This document shows, one piece after another, positions 8,662 to 16,512 of a stretch of DNA of 64,000 nt. A program made the position numbers and the translations under genes. This DNA is from an uncultured Synechococcus sp. (lineage in GTDB: Bacteria > Cyanobacteriota > Cyanobacteriia > Phormidesmidales > Phormidesmidaceae). How positions within the stretch are numbered: position 1 is the stretch's first letter; each line of letters starts with the position of its first letter. Where the stretch lies: positions 1 to 64,000 of the forward strand of contig CALDSK010000202.1 of NCBI GenBank assembly GCA_937911865.1, read 5' to 3'. Under the pieces are notes generated by a model. It was not told the DNA's origin, did no database searches, and was given only the letters and a program-made list of their open reading frames with translations.

Positions 8662-8859
8662 ATGCCTACGATCAAACTGACTGTTCCCCAAGGCGCTTGG
8701 AACAAAGACGAGAAAGCAAAGATTGTTGATCGCTTCACCAATGCGCTCAACGAGGTCGCAAAAGAATCAGGGAAAGGCGATATCAAACCCTATATTGGCG
8801 TCCAGATTAACGAAACGGCTGAAGGCGGCTATGCCATCGGCGGTCAAATCTTTGGCTAA
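8662..8859 (+). CDS. 4-oxalocrotonate tautomerase-like small protein
   Basis: A 65-residue member of the 4-OT/tautomerase superfamily. After Met removal the N-terminal residue is Pro1 (MPTIKLTVPQG), the catalytic base of this family; length and the central IVDRFTNALNEV helix match. ATG 8662 is chosen over the longer upstream frame because GGAG lies at 8649-8652 and because Pro must be residue 2. The substrate is unknown. It is 162 bp downstream of the merR-like gene on the same strand. Confidence 0.85.
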   Translation: MPTIKLTVPQGAWNKDEKAKIVDRFTNALNEVAKESGKGDIKPYIGVQINETAEGGYAIGGQIFG

Positions 8860-8865
8860 CGCTTA

Positions 8866-8884
8866 GCCGCCTCTAATAGGCGGC
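8866..8884 (+). other. Intercistronic hairpin after the tautomerase gene
   Basis: GCCGCCT (8866-8872), loop CTAAT, AGGCGGC (8878-8884). A 7-bp GC-rich stem without a T-tract, between the tautomerase and MAPEG genes; more consistent with an mRNA-processing or stability element than with full termination. Confidence 0.5.
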
Positions 8885-9000
8885 AGGTTAAAGACGGCAG
8901 GGCAGCGTTTCTCTTCATGCCCCACATAAGAGTTCGTAGGCCCTGCCATCTGCAACCACCATTCTTAAAACACATCTGTTCCTAAAATATAGAGGAAACT

Positions 9001-9390
9001 ATGATGACTCTCGAACTCTGGATGCTAGCAGGCAGCGTACTTCTGCTGTTTGTATTGATCATGATTCAACAGCTGCATACTGATGTAACAATAGGCGCAA
9101 AATATGCGCTGTCTAATCGAGAAGTACCGAAACCGATCACTGGGCTCAGCGGACGTATTGATCGGACGCTCGCCAACCACAAAGAAAATCTTCTCTTATT
9201 TGCACCCATCGTTTTAATCTTAGCGACCGTAGGTATTTCCACAGGGGTAACTCGCAACGGTGCAATCTTGTTTCTTGCGGCCAGAATCGTCCATGCGCTC
9301 TCGTACATTTTTGGCCTTATTCCCTTTCGCAGTGTGGTCTGGATGCTAGGCATTGTCGGCATTGGCATGATGGCTTCAGCCTTGTTCTAA
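9001..9390 (+). CDS. MAPEG-family membrane protein
   Basis: A 129-residue protein with four hydrophobic segments (about 7-25, 60-78, 83-100, 108-128) and the MAPEG-type motif after helix 1 (SGRIDRTLANHKENLLLFAP). The RxxxNxxE-like pattern is the glutathione/lipid-binding signature of membrane-associated eicosanoid/glutathione metabolism proteins. In bacteria the reaction is usually unassigned; detoxification of electrophiles is plausible next to a MerR regulator and a tautomerase. Start ATG 9001 follows GAGGAAACT; ATG 9004 is possible. Likely the last gene of the merR cassette. Confidence 0.82.
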   Translation: MMTLELWMLAGSVLLLFVLIMIQQLHTDVTIGAKYALSNREVPKPITGLSGRIDRTLANHKENLLLFAPIVLILATVGISTGVTRNGAILFLAARIVHALSYIFGLIPFRSVVWMLGIVGIGMMASALF

Positions 9391-9689
9391 AGAATGAACT
9401 GTTTAAGGACTAGCAGGGGAACTGTTCAAAACGAGGTGATACTTTAAGGAGAACAGATCGTCTTAAAGCACATCGTTATCCCACCGAATTGTGCGATCAC
9501 CACATATGAGCACAGTCCTTTCTATTATTGCCAGCTTATCCCCTGAGGCTTGCTACGACGTCGCCATCCAAGTACTGTCGAGATCGCAACCTATCAGCCA
9601 CATTACCGCAACGCATCCGGCAAGCCGCAAGTTCGTCTAGTAACAGGACGAGCAGCGCTTGGATAGCCCGTCTAGACCACGGCGCACTT

Positions 9690-9941
9690 TCAATGCCGTA
9701 GTCCTCGGGATAATCGGTCTCGATCGGCTGGCGTATCTGGGCTGCACTTCATTAAGTCATTGACCCGAGCCTGTAACTTCGCGTTTTCTTAGCTCAGATT
9801 AGTCTCTTCTTGCGCTTTATACTGCCGCCACTTACCTACGACACCTCGGTTAACACCCTGATAATCGGCAGTTTCGCCTATAGGTTTTGCTTGCACAGAC
9901 GGAGCATCTGCTGACGCGACAGAGGGGCTGGCAACCGCACC
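9690..9941 (-). pseudogene. Decayed reading frame (helix-rich protein remnant)
   Basis: On the minus strand an 84-codon frame runs from 9941 to 9690 with a single in-frame TAA at 9791-9789 (one base from CAA or GAA) and no start codon. The translated text looks protein-like on both sides of the stop: ETADYQGVNRGVVGKWRQYK, then ENAKLQARVNDLM, i.e. an HTH-like stretch followed by a coiled-coil. I do not recognise the family. The remaining 9391-10044 interval contains no intact gene. Confidence 0.35.
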
Positions 9942-10044
9942 TTAGTCATGGCGTGATTTCGCTACTTACCCCACTTTTTATTGAGGCACGACCATTTATT
10001 TTTTCCCGACACACCCAATATAAATGAGATCGCAATAGCCCTTT

Positions 10045-10962
10045 TTACTTCTTACGGGCCAGCAGCGTTGCAAAATCAGCTTGAATGGGTTGGCCATTTT
10101 TATCTTTGCGATGAAAGGTTCCTGGCTGTTCTTGATAGCTTAGGATCTGCCAATCAGCATAGTAATTCAACAACGCCTGGGGCGCGAAGGTCGAAGGAAA
10201 GTCAATAGGGCAAGGAGCTTTGGAAGAGGAGACTGGGGCAATGATGAAATGATACCCTCCGTTTTTTGTGCAAGCCTGCATATCTGCAATGACAGCTGAG
10301 AGGGTCTCAGCGCGTAAAAACTGAAAGACGACTGTAGAGATAATGAGATCGTAGGGCTTACCCCTCTCATCGTGTTCGCGAAGTGTTGCAGATTCAATAT
10401 CGTAGCAATGGGCTTGAAAGCTCTCCGCTACTCTTTCAAGCTGGATAATCTCTTGCAAGAATTCAATGGCATCGGCATTTTTGTCTAGAGCTGTCACGCA
10501 GTGATTCAGTGAATATAGATAACTGGCATTGCGTCCCTTACCACAGCCTAAATCTAAGATATCTAAGTCGGAACACTCTGCCAAAGGCCCTTCCATGAGC
10601 TTTTTTAGGTCGCGATGGGGCGCAGCAAACTGATATTTTTTTTGAAAGTAGTCTTGAGACCGACAGTAGAATTCTACGAAGCAGCGCAATTCACCTATGG
10701 GCTTTACTCGATGCCAAGCTTCCGGCAAAACAAAAAAATTACGATCAGCTGGCGTAATTATCTTGCTAGAGATGACTTCTCCAGCTTCACTGAGAGAATC
10801 GTACTGTAGCTGACCAGCTTCTACAGTGATTTTCCCCCAAGTCCCCGGCTTGGTGTTGTGCTGCGTTTGAAAAGCTTTTGGCAGCGTTGTCTCTGTCCAA
10901 AGCGGTAAGGTTTTGTACTTAACTAGCGAATTTGTATTTTCGGTATTCATGGAAATTTCCAT
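10045..10962 (-). CDS. tehB: TehB-type methyltransferase with N-terminal DUF1971 domain
   Basis: A 305-residue protein with the two-domain architecture of long TehB proteins: an N-terminal cupin-like DUF1971 domain (about 15-100; LPLWTETTLPKAF, TPADRNFFVLPEAWHRV) and a class-I SAM methyltransferase domain with motif I LDLGCGKGRNASYL (about 135-150), TALDKNADAI and ISTVVFQFL. Family members methylate oxyanions such as tellurite or selenite and thiol compounds. Two ATG starts are possible, 10962 and 10950, separated by the palindrome GGAAATTTCC. It lies downstream of the YwiC gene but 223 bp away, so a separate transcript is likely. Confidence 0.82.
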   Translation of the reverse strand: MEISMNTENTNSLVKYKTLPLWTETTLPKAFQTQHNTKPGTWGKITVEAGQLQYDSLSEAGEVISSKIITPADRNFFVLPEAWHRVKPIGELRCFVEFYCRSQDYFQKKYQFAAPHRDLKKLMEGPLAECSDLDILDLGCGKGRNASYLYSLNHCVTALDKNADAIEFLQEIIQLERVAESFQAHCYDIESATLREHDERGKPYDLIISTVVFQFLRAETLSAVIADMQACTKNGGYHFIIAPVSSSKAPCPIDFPSTFAPQALLNYYADWQILSYQEQPGTFHRKDKNGQPIQADFATLLARKK

Positions 10963-11185
10963 TCGGGCTTACCTTGATATCTGATTTCCGGCGACCTCAG
11001 TTGGCTAATGCGATAGATCGAAACTACGTTCTCATGCCCGTATGCGTGCTTCTATTAATCTCATGATGTCAATATCTAGCATTATGATTTCCTTCTTCAG
11101 TGTTGGATGTTGGGCTGGTGTTATGCATCTGGTCGGAGACGGCCTTGGCACAAGATGAAGTCGTAAACGCGCTTGAGTTAAATCA

Positions 11186-12070
11186 CTATAGATGAGGCGG
11201 CAATAGCGATAACGCTGCGATCCCAAGAAAGAGTAAACTCGCCCCTGTTTCCAACATTGCTACAGACTGAATTTTGGCATGACAGTACCAGTCTTTTTGC
11301 CACAAAATCAGTCCAAACTTGAGTAGGGCTATCCCAAAAGCCGCTGCGGTTATCGGCGATAGCCAGTGCATTTGCCACATTAAGACCACAATGCCAGTTG
11401 CCAGTGTATGAAAAATGAGTCCTGGTACAACAGAAGCTGTTCTTACTTTCCGTAGCTTGACGCTAAAGATAGCGCTGGAGAAAAATAAGGTGTTGAGTAG
11501 CCATAGCCCAACGACTGATAGTGGCAGCATTCCGGTGGTGACCTGATAGGCCAAGGGAGCCGATAGACAAACGGCTGCAAACGTAATCAGTTCGTTCAAT
11601 GCCGATTTTTGCTGACGCTGCCAGACCAAAATCCCATCGACAACAGCTGCGGCTAAGGCTGAGCCATAAATTATCAGCAAGGTCTCGTTCTTTGGACTGC
11701 GCCAAAACAGCCAAGCGGCGATCGGGATCGCCACTCCCCCATAAATACCGACCCACAACAAAAATCGTGGCTTCCAACCGCGCCGCTGTTTAATTTGCAG
11801 CACCAAAGGATGCTCGGCCTGAAATCCACAAAAGGCGCAGATGAGCGCTAGCGTCGTTGCCCCCGTCCACTGCTGAGCAGCGGCAGCGCCTGTCAAAAAA
11901 GAGACTGCCAGCACGATATAGGCACCATGCTCTGGTGAAACGGTTGGAGAATACCATCGTTTCTTTTTTGAATGCTGCTTGTTTTGTTGTTTAGGTTGCC
12001 GTGGTTTGGACTGCTGTTGCTTAGGTTGCGGAGCTTTGGCCCCAGTCAACTGCGGTGTATTCGGCGTCAT
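11186..12070 (-). CDS. YwiC-like integral membrane protein
   Basis: A 294-residue polytopic membrane protein with about eight hydrophobic segments after a Gln/Lys/Pro-rich cytoplasmic N-terminus (residues 1-40). The conserved opening SPEHGAYIVL corresponds to the P(K/E)EHGAW motif of the YwiC-like family. Function is unknown; in Bacillus subtilis ywiC lies beside fnr and nitrate-respiration genes. Here it begins 2 bp after the stop of the upstream methyltransferase gene, so the two are surely co-transcribed, and a Crp/Fnr regulator is divergent from them. Confidence 0.8.
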   Translation of the reverse strand: MTPNTPQLTGAKAPQPKQQQSKPRQPKQQNKQHSKKKRWYSPTVSPEHGAYIVLAVSFLTGAAAAQQWTGATTLALICAFCGFQAEHPLVLQIKQRRGWKPRFLLWVGIYGGVAIPIAAWLFWRSPKNETLLIIYGSALAAAVVDGILVWQRQQKSALNELITFAAVCLSAPLAYQVTTGMLPLSVVGLWLLNTLFFSSAIFSVKLRKVRTASVVPGLIFHTLATGIVVLMWQMHWLSPITAAAFGIALLKFGLILWQKDWYCHAKIQSVAMLETGASLLFLGIAALSLLPPHL

Positions 12071-12072
12071 CT

Positions 12073-12849
12073 CTAGTTCTCCTTACGGGCATAGAGAGCC
12101 ACGTACCCTAAGTCGTCTCGGTAGCGCTCAAAAGTCTCTCTCATAGCCAGAATGCGCTGTCGCATCACAGGTTGGGTCAGCATATTGAAGCACATGTTGA
12201 TGAGTGTAGAGACGCCTTCTTCTTGAGCAATTTTGCGCGGATTGAGCAGTTCCATTGGGCCAGCGCTATGGCGTTCCACCGTAAGTCCGGCTGTTTGGCA
12301 AGTGCTGATCCAGTCTTGAAGGGACAGCGGTTTGGCATTAACACGGATAGACCTTGATAGATCTTGATAGATGCGGTCGAGATCAGAGCCGCTGGCTCGC
12401 AGTTCATGGCTGAGAAAATAACCGTTGGGCTTGAGGCGATCGCAAATCCCTGCTAAAACTTTGGCCTTCCCTGGCGCAGACTGCATGGTTAAAATGGCTT
12501 CAGCTAGCACGTAGTCAAACTGCTGTGTGACTTTTTCTAAATGAAAAATATCGCCTTCAATGATTTCGACTCGCTCACTTATGCCAGCCGCAGCGACATT
12601 CTTTTGGGCAGCAGCCACGCTATCAGGGTTGTTCTCAATGCCGACAACCCGCAAGTCATAGCGTTGAGCTAAGGCGATTGCACTATGACCAAAACTGGCA
12701 GCCAACTCTAAAACTGTTTCTCCCGGTTGAAGATTAGCCCAAGCGAAAAGTTGCTCAGTTGCTGTATATCCACCTGGCCGTAGAGCTTTCTTTCCAGCGG
12801 CGGCTAGCACCTGATGGCCAGGAGCCGTTCTAAGGTTTATCTGAGTCAT
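12073..12849 (-). CDS. Class-I SAM-dependent methyltransferase
   Basis: A methyltransferase of 258 residues from ATG 12849. Motif I is VLELAASFGHSAIALAQ, motif II VVGIENNP, followed by VEIIEGDIFHL and FDYVLAEAIL. The upstream GTG at 12894 would add 15 residues that contain an inverted repeat in the DNA (12867-12880, CATACT-TC-AGTATG), more in keeping with a leader or operator, so ATG 12849 is preferred. The substrate is not predictable. It forms a two-gene unit with the YwiC gene and is divergent from a Crp/Fnr regulator. Confidence 0.85.
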   Translation of the reverse strand: MTQINLRTAPGHQVLAAAGKKALRPGGYTATEQLFAWANLQPGETVLELAASFGHSAIALAQRYDLRVVGIENNPDSVAAAQKNVAAAGISERVEIIEGDIFHLEKVTQQFDYVLAEAILTMQSAPGKAKVLAGICDRLKPNGYFLSHELRASGSDLDRIYQDLSRSIRVNAKPLSLQDWISTCQTAGLTVERHSAGPMELLNPRKIAQEEGVSTLINMCFNMLTQPVMRQRILAMRETFERYRDDLGYVALYARKEN

Positions 12850-12866
12850 ATGTTTTACCCAAAGAC

Positions 12867-12880
12867 CATACTTCAGTATG
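12867..12880. promoter_or_regulatory. Inverted repeat CATACT-TC-AGTATG ahead of the methyltransferase
   Basis: A 6-2-6 inverted repeat 18 bp upstream of the ATG at 12849 in the divergent region shared with the Crp/Fnr-like gene. Its half-sites differ from TGTGA or TTGAT, so it is not a canonical Crp or Fnr box. Confidence 0.4.
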
Positions 12881-13041
12881 TCGGTATACCTCACGATGTT
12901 CTATGAGCTATCTCATAAAGCACCAAGTTTTTGCCATTGTGCATACCGTCAATCAAATGACTAACGCTATATTAAATAGTCACCCTCCTAACTAGCACGC
13001 CTCTCCTTACAGAGCCTGGAAAACTAACATGGATTTAGGCC

Positions 13042-13740
13042 GTGACCCGACGAATCAATGCTGAGCAGCTCCAAAATATATCGATATTCACTGACCTATC
13101 TTCCCAAGTCTTAGAGCAGTTAACTGAGTATTGCCAGCTCAATCAATATTCAACTAATGCAGTGGTTTTTTCTGAGGGCGATAATTTGCCAGCCTGTCTA
13201 CATGTGTTGATATCAGGACGGCTTTGCATTTCAAGAATTGCCCCATCCGGCAAGGAGACAATTCTACGAGTCCTGCCTGCGGGAGAGATATTTGCGGCGC
13301 CAGCTCTCTTTGGAGATGGCAAAGCGAATAATACAACAACCGCGATTGCACCAGCAGTCGTACAAACCCTAAAGCGGCAAGCCTTATTAAAAGCCTTCTC
13401 CCAAACGCCGGAGCTAGCACTACACATGCTGGCTATACTTAACCAGCGGTTGCAACAGCTTCATACTCGAATGCATGGGTTGATTTCAGAACGGGCGATC
13501 GTTCGTCTGATCAACTTCTTGGAATATACGGTGAATAATGTAGGTGGTATACCTATCGCAGGCGGAGAGCAGATTAAATCACACCTTACTTATTACCAAA
13601 TAGCCCGTAGTATTGGCATTACCTATGAAGAATGTGTGAGATTATTCAAACAGCTGCGTCCAGTCGTCACTTATAGACGTGGGGGTCGAATTACGATTGT
13701 AGATCGACAGCAGCTTAGCGATTTGAAAGAGATGCAATAG
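13042..13740 (+). CDS. Crp/Fnr-family transcriptional regulator
   Basis: A 232-residue regulator. Residues ~12-120 are the cyclic-nucleotide-binding-like beta-roll (VVFSEGDNLPACLHVLISGR, ETILRVLPAGEIFAAPALFG), followed by the dimerisation helix (about 125-155) and a C-terminal winged HTH (YYQIARSIGITYEECVRLFK, GGRITIVDR). No N-terminal cysteine cluster is present, so it is not an iron-sulfur Fnr. The start is GTG at 13042; an in-frame TAG four bases earlier excludes upstream starts. It is divergent from the methyltransferase-YwiC pair and is the obvious candidate regulator. Confidence 0.87.
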   Translation: MTRRINAEQLQNISIFTDLSSQVLEQLTEYCQLNQYSTNAVVFSEGDNLPACLHVLISGRLCISRIAPSGKETILRVLPAGEIFAAPALFGDGKANNTTTAIAPAVVQTLKRQALLKAFSQTPELALHMLAILNQRLQQLHTRMHGLISERAIVRLINFLEYTVNNVGGIPIAGGEQIKSHLTYYQIARSIGITYEECVRLFKQLRPVVTYRRGGRITIVDRQQLSDLKEMQ

Positions 13741-13865
13741 CGTAGCGCTGATAATGTTTTTTCGCTCACTTATTTCGCAATATAGTTTTGACTAAAGGCA
13801 TTACTGACCTATCGAACCGTACGATACTACTGTTGGCAAAGCATATTGGTACTTTTGCTCACTTA

Positions 13866-14732
13866 CTAAGTAATGTCTATGACCTTAATTGTGGCAGGGT
13901 TCCAATAGCCAAGCAACCGTTTGACCCTGCCGTCGGCGGCAAAGGTAAACACATTGATGCCCTCAAATTCAACTGACTCACCCGCTTTGTTCACGCCACG
14001 ACCAGTCCACTTCGCGGTTGCTCTGTTTCCAGAAACTTGAACAAAGCTAGGATAAAGGCCAACGCTTTCAAAATTGCTCATAAACTGCTCGCCCTGCGAC
14101 TGAATTGCAGCAGCTGTTGTCAACGGCGGTTGTCCAACAGGGTCTTCAACAAAAGGACTCTCAGCAAAGCGCGCTGTCCAAACAGCCGGATCACCGCTTT
14201 GAGTCGCACTAAAATAGGCATCCACCGCAGCTCTTGTAGCCGCTTCGCTCATTGGCTCAGTATCAGGCTTGCTAGGCGCTAGGGCATCTACTGGGCCATC
14301 TAATATTAGCGTGCCTTCACCTTCACCGATATATCCATTCACCGAGCGCACTCGCAAGCACCCCTGCGCACCAGCATACTTACCCGAACCACCAACGAAC
14401 GTTCCTTCAACAACAATATCGACGGTTGTTCCCTCTACCCAAAAAGAAGAAGATTCATAGGAAAGATAGAGCATATCTGTGCGTGAAGCATCGCCAGTCA
14501 CCTCAAACATATCGATCTTCATAGTGCCAAACAGCGAGGCACCATTAGGCGTAATGCGATTAGCTGTTGCACCGTTAATATGACAGCTTCCCGATGTACC
14601 ATCGCCAAAAGTCCAGCGCCACGCGCCAGCAATTCTACCTGCGTCCGCATGAATAAAGGGTTCCGCGCAATGAACGGTAAAGGCCTCCGTAAACTGATAC
14701 GCACCCGCAATCTTGAATGAAATTTCGGTCAT
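13866..14732 (-). CDS. Two-domain protein: AOC-like barrel plus SnoaL-like (NTF2-fold) domain
   Basis: A 288-residue protein. The N-terminal half (1-150) is beta-rich with a pattern (FVGGSGKYAGAQGCLRV, IGEGEGTLIL) resembling allene-oxide-cyclase/DUF3224-like lipocalin barrels. The C-terminal half (about 165-285) looks like a SnoaL/ketosteroid-isomerase fold: VDAYFSATQSGD, FVEDPVGQPPL, FEGINVFTFAADGRVKRLLGYW. In that superfamily the cavity binds small hydrophobic molecules; the activity is undetermined. ATG 14732 follows GAGAAAT. It lies 70 bp downstream of the NAD(P) reductase gene, probably one transcript. Confidence 0.6.
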   Translation of the reverse strand: MTEISFKIAGAYQFTEAFTVHCAEPFIHADAGRIAGAWRWTFGDGTSGSCHINGATANRITPNGASLFGTMKIDMFEVTGDASRTDMLYLSYESSSFWVEGTTVDIVVEGTFVGGSGKYAGAQGCLRVRSVNGYIGEGEGTLILDGPVDALAPSKPDTEPMSEAATRAAVDAYFSATQSGDPAVWTARFAESPFVEDPVGQPPLTTAAAIQSQGEQFMSNFESVGLYPSFVQVSGNRATAKWTGRGVNKAGESVEFEGINVFTFAADGRVKRLLGYWNPATIKVIDIT

Positions 14733-14802
14733 ATTTCTCTACGTCTCTAACACTTCTCTAACGCTGCGCTTTTAGCGGTGCCTTTAGTCGTGAGCTTCAC
14801 GC

Positions 14803-15432
14803 TCAGTATGCGTCTTTATCGCTAATGGCAGCTAATTCTTGCAGGGCCTTCGCTCTAGACCAACGCTGAGCATAAAGAGGCTCTCCGTTCTGAAAATACC
14901 TTCCATTAGCGAGTGAACCTGCATCTACAGGCGTAAACTTTGCCAATTCAATGAGCCCGGCAACGGTCTCTTTGGCCGATTCATCATCTCCCGCATAAAA
15001 AATAGCCAGCGCCTCAGCAGTCTCTCCGTTTGCACGCGCTTCCATCTCCTCTGCAAACATCATGTTGAAAGCTTTGATCACCGTTGTATCCGGCAGCTGT
15101 TTGGCAAGCGCTTCGCTTTGGCTATCTGCATCAATTTCTATCTCACCATCCCGCTGGGGATAGTAGTTTGAGGCGGTAATCAGCGTTTTTCCGGCGAGCG
15201 CGTCTGCGGGTAGCGACATCGTGGCAGAAAAAGGAATCGCTTCTAAAATGATGTCTGCGAATGCGATCGCTTCTTCAGCCGTGCCAACCTGCGCGCACTT
15301 TCCTGCCTGCTCAACCAGGCCACTCAACTGCTCCGGGTGCCGCGAAGAAAAGAACACCTCGTGACCCGCCTGTGCCCACAGTCGCCCCAACGAGCCGCCA
15401 ATATCTCCGCTGCCTATGATTCCAATTTTCAC
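14803..15432 (-). CDS. NAD(P)-binding reductase, F420:NADP-oxidoreductase-like
   Basis: A 209-residue Rossmann protein beginning with GIIGSGDIGGSLGRLWAQAGHEVFFSSR (split here as GIIGSGDIGGSLG and HEVFFSSRHPEQL). It has the compact fold of the 'NADPH-dependent F420 reductase' family, with TLITASNYY, VIKAFNMMFAEEM and a C-terminal dimerisation helix. SSR after strand 2 suggests NADPH preference. Cyanobacterial members generally do not use F420 for primary metabolism; the electron acceptor is unknown. GTG start with GAGGTGA seven bases upstream. Divergent from an AraC regulator. Confidence 0.82.
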   Translation of the reverse strand: MKIGIIGSGDIGGSLGRLWAQAGHEVFFSSRHPEQLSGLVEQAGKCAQVGTAEEAIAFADIILEAIPFSATMSLPADALAGKTLITASNYYPQRDGEIEIDADSQSEALAKQLPDTTVIKAFNMMFAEEMEARANGETAEALAIFYAGDDESAKETVAGLIELAKFTPVDAGSLANGRYFQNGEPLYAQRWSRAKALQELAAISDKDAY

Positions 15433-15484
15433 TGTTATTCACCTCGCTGACTCAGCTAATCATATCGGGACAGGATGTTATGGG

Positions 15485-15511
15485 TACACCCTATGGTGTA
15501 GCGCGTATAAT
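15485..15511 (+). promoter_or_regulatory. Promoter with TACACC-N4-GGTGTA operator ahead of the AraC gene
   Basis: A perfect 6-4-6 inverted repeat (15485-15500) is followed by a consensus -10 TATAAT at 15506-15511. The expected -35 position is occupied by the dyad and shows no TTGACA match, an arrangement typical of activator-dependent promoters. It lies in the divergent region between the reductase and the AraC gene. Confidence 0.6.
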
Positions 15512-15547
15512 TTCTTGAAAGATCTGTTCACATAGAATAATCCGCTC

Positions 15548-16432
15548 ATGACGATGGTTGAAAACAGCTACAGCGATTTTTTCAAAGCTGGCCTCTATCA
15601 GCCTTTTTTGAGAGCAGAGCGCAAGCATCATGGGCGCTATCGAACCGCTGGAATTTTGGCGCGACAAGACCGCCACACGCTAAGCGATCCGGCTACTTCT
15701 GACGTTGTTATGGGGCTAACGCTCAGCGGCACAACAGCGGCTCGATGGAAGGTGGGCAGTAAATGGAGAGAGATCGAGTCACGGCAAGCCGGTCATATTG
15801 GGGTCTCTCCGACAGACGAAAAAATTGACTTTGATGTTGAATCACCCCACGAATTGTTAATTATTGCGATTGATAAAAGTGCGGTTCTTGATATTCAAAA
15901 TATCTACTCAGAAGACTGTTTAGATGTGTTGAATGCAAAAGGACATCTTAAATACCACCGAGACACCGCTGTGCAGAGCAATATACAAGATCTTTGGAAA
16001 GCGCTCGGCCAGTATGATTCTATGAGTGGGCTGCTTGTAGATGCTTTGACGCAAAGCCTGATCGCTAGGCTAGTACGCATGGTAGGCAACTGTACGCCCG
16101 GCCTACCTAACAAGGTTTCTCCACTGCCGATAGAACAGCTAGAGGCATTCATTAGAGAGAATATGAGAAATGGCGTTAGTGTAGGTGCGATCGCAACTCT
16201 CTGCAATCTGCCCGTTTCTACATTCAATCGACACTTCAAAAAAGAAACCGGCTACAGTCCCTACCAGTTTGTTCAAAAAATTCGCCTGGATATGGCAATT
16301 ACCCAGCTGCTATCAGGCAAAGCGCCCCTGATCGACATCGCGCTACAGCTGGGATTTGCCGATCAGAGTCACTTCACCCGATTTTTTCGAAGCATGACAG
16401 GCATTACCCCCAAAGCGTATCAGACGCATTGA
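15548..16432 (+). CDS. AraC-family transcriptional regulator
   Basis: A 294-residue regulator with the AraC-N/cupin-type sensory domain (about 15-165) and a C-terminal double HTH (about 195-292: VGAIATLCNLPVSTFNRHFK; LIDIALQLGFADQSHFTRFF; GITPKAYQ). ATG 15548. Immediately divergent from the reductase/SnoaL-like gene pair, which it probably controls together with its own promoter. Confidence 0.88.
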   Translation: MTMVENSYSDFFKAGLYQPFLRAERKHHGRYRTAGILARQDRHTLSDPATSDVVMGLTLSGTTAARWKVGSKWREIESRQAGHIGVSPTDEKIDFDVESPHELLIIAIDKSAVLDIQNIYSEDCLDVLNAKGHLKYHRDTAVQSNIQDLWKALGQYDSMSGLLVDALTQSLIARLVRMVGNCTPGLPNKVSPLPIEQLEAFIRENMRNGVSVGAIATLCNLPVSTFNRHFKKETGYSPYQFVQKIRLDMAITQLLSGKAPLIDIALQLGFADQSHFTRFFRSMTGITPKAYQTH

Positions 16433-16456
16433 GGTGACCTTGCCCGCAGCTATGCC

Positions 16457-16512
16457 AACAAGGTCACATTGGCAAGGTCGCACTGGCAAGGTCGCACTGG
16501 CAAGATCACGAC
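16457..16512. repeat. Four 14-bp tandem repeats abutting the QueA-like stop codon
   Basis: Unit GGCAAGGTCGCACT is exact at 16471-16484 and 16485-16498, with degenerate copies at 16457-16470 and 16499-16512. The last copy reaches the TAG stop (16512-16514, minus strand) of the QueA-like gene. The array separates two convergent genes. Confidence 0.85.

Noticed and set aside
11032..11226. 64-codon minus-strand frame downstream of the YwiC gene
   Set aside because: Overlaps the end of the YwiC gene in another frame and has no protein-like features.
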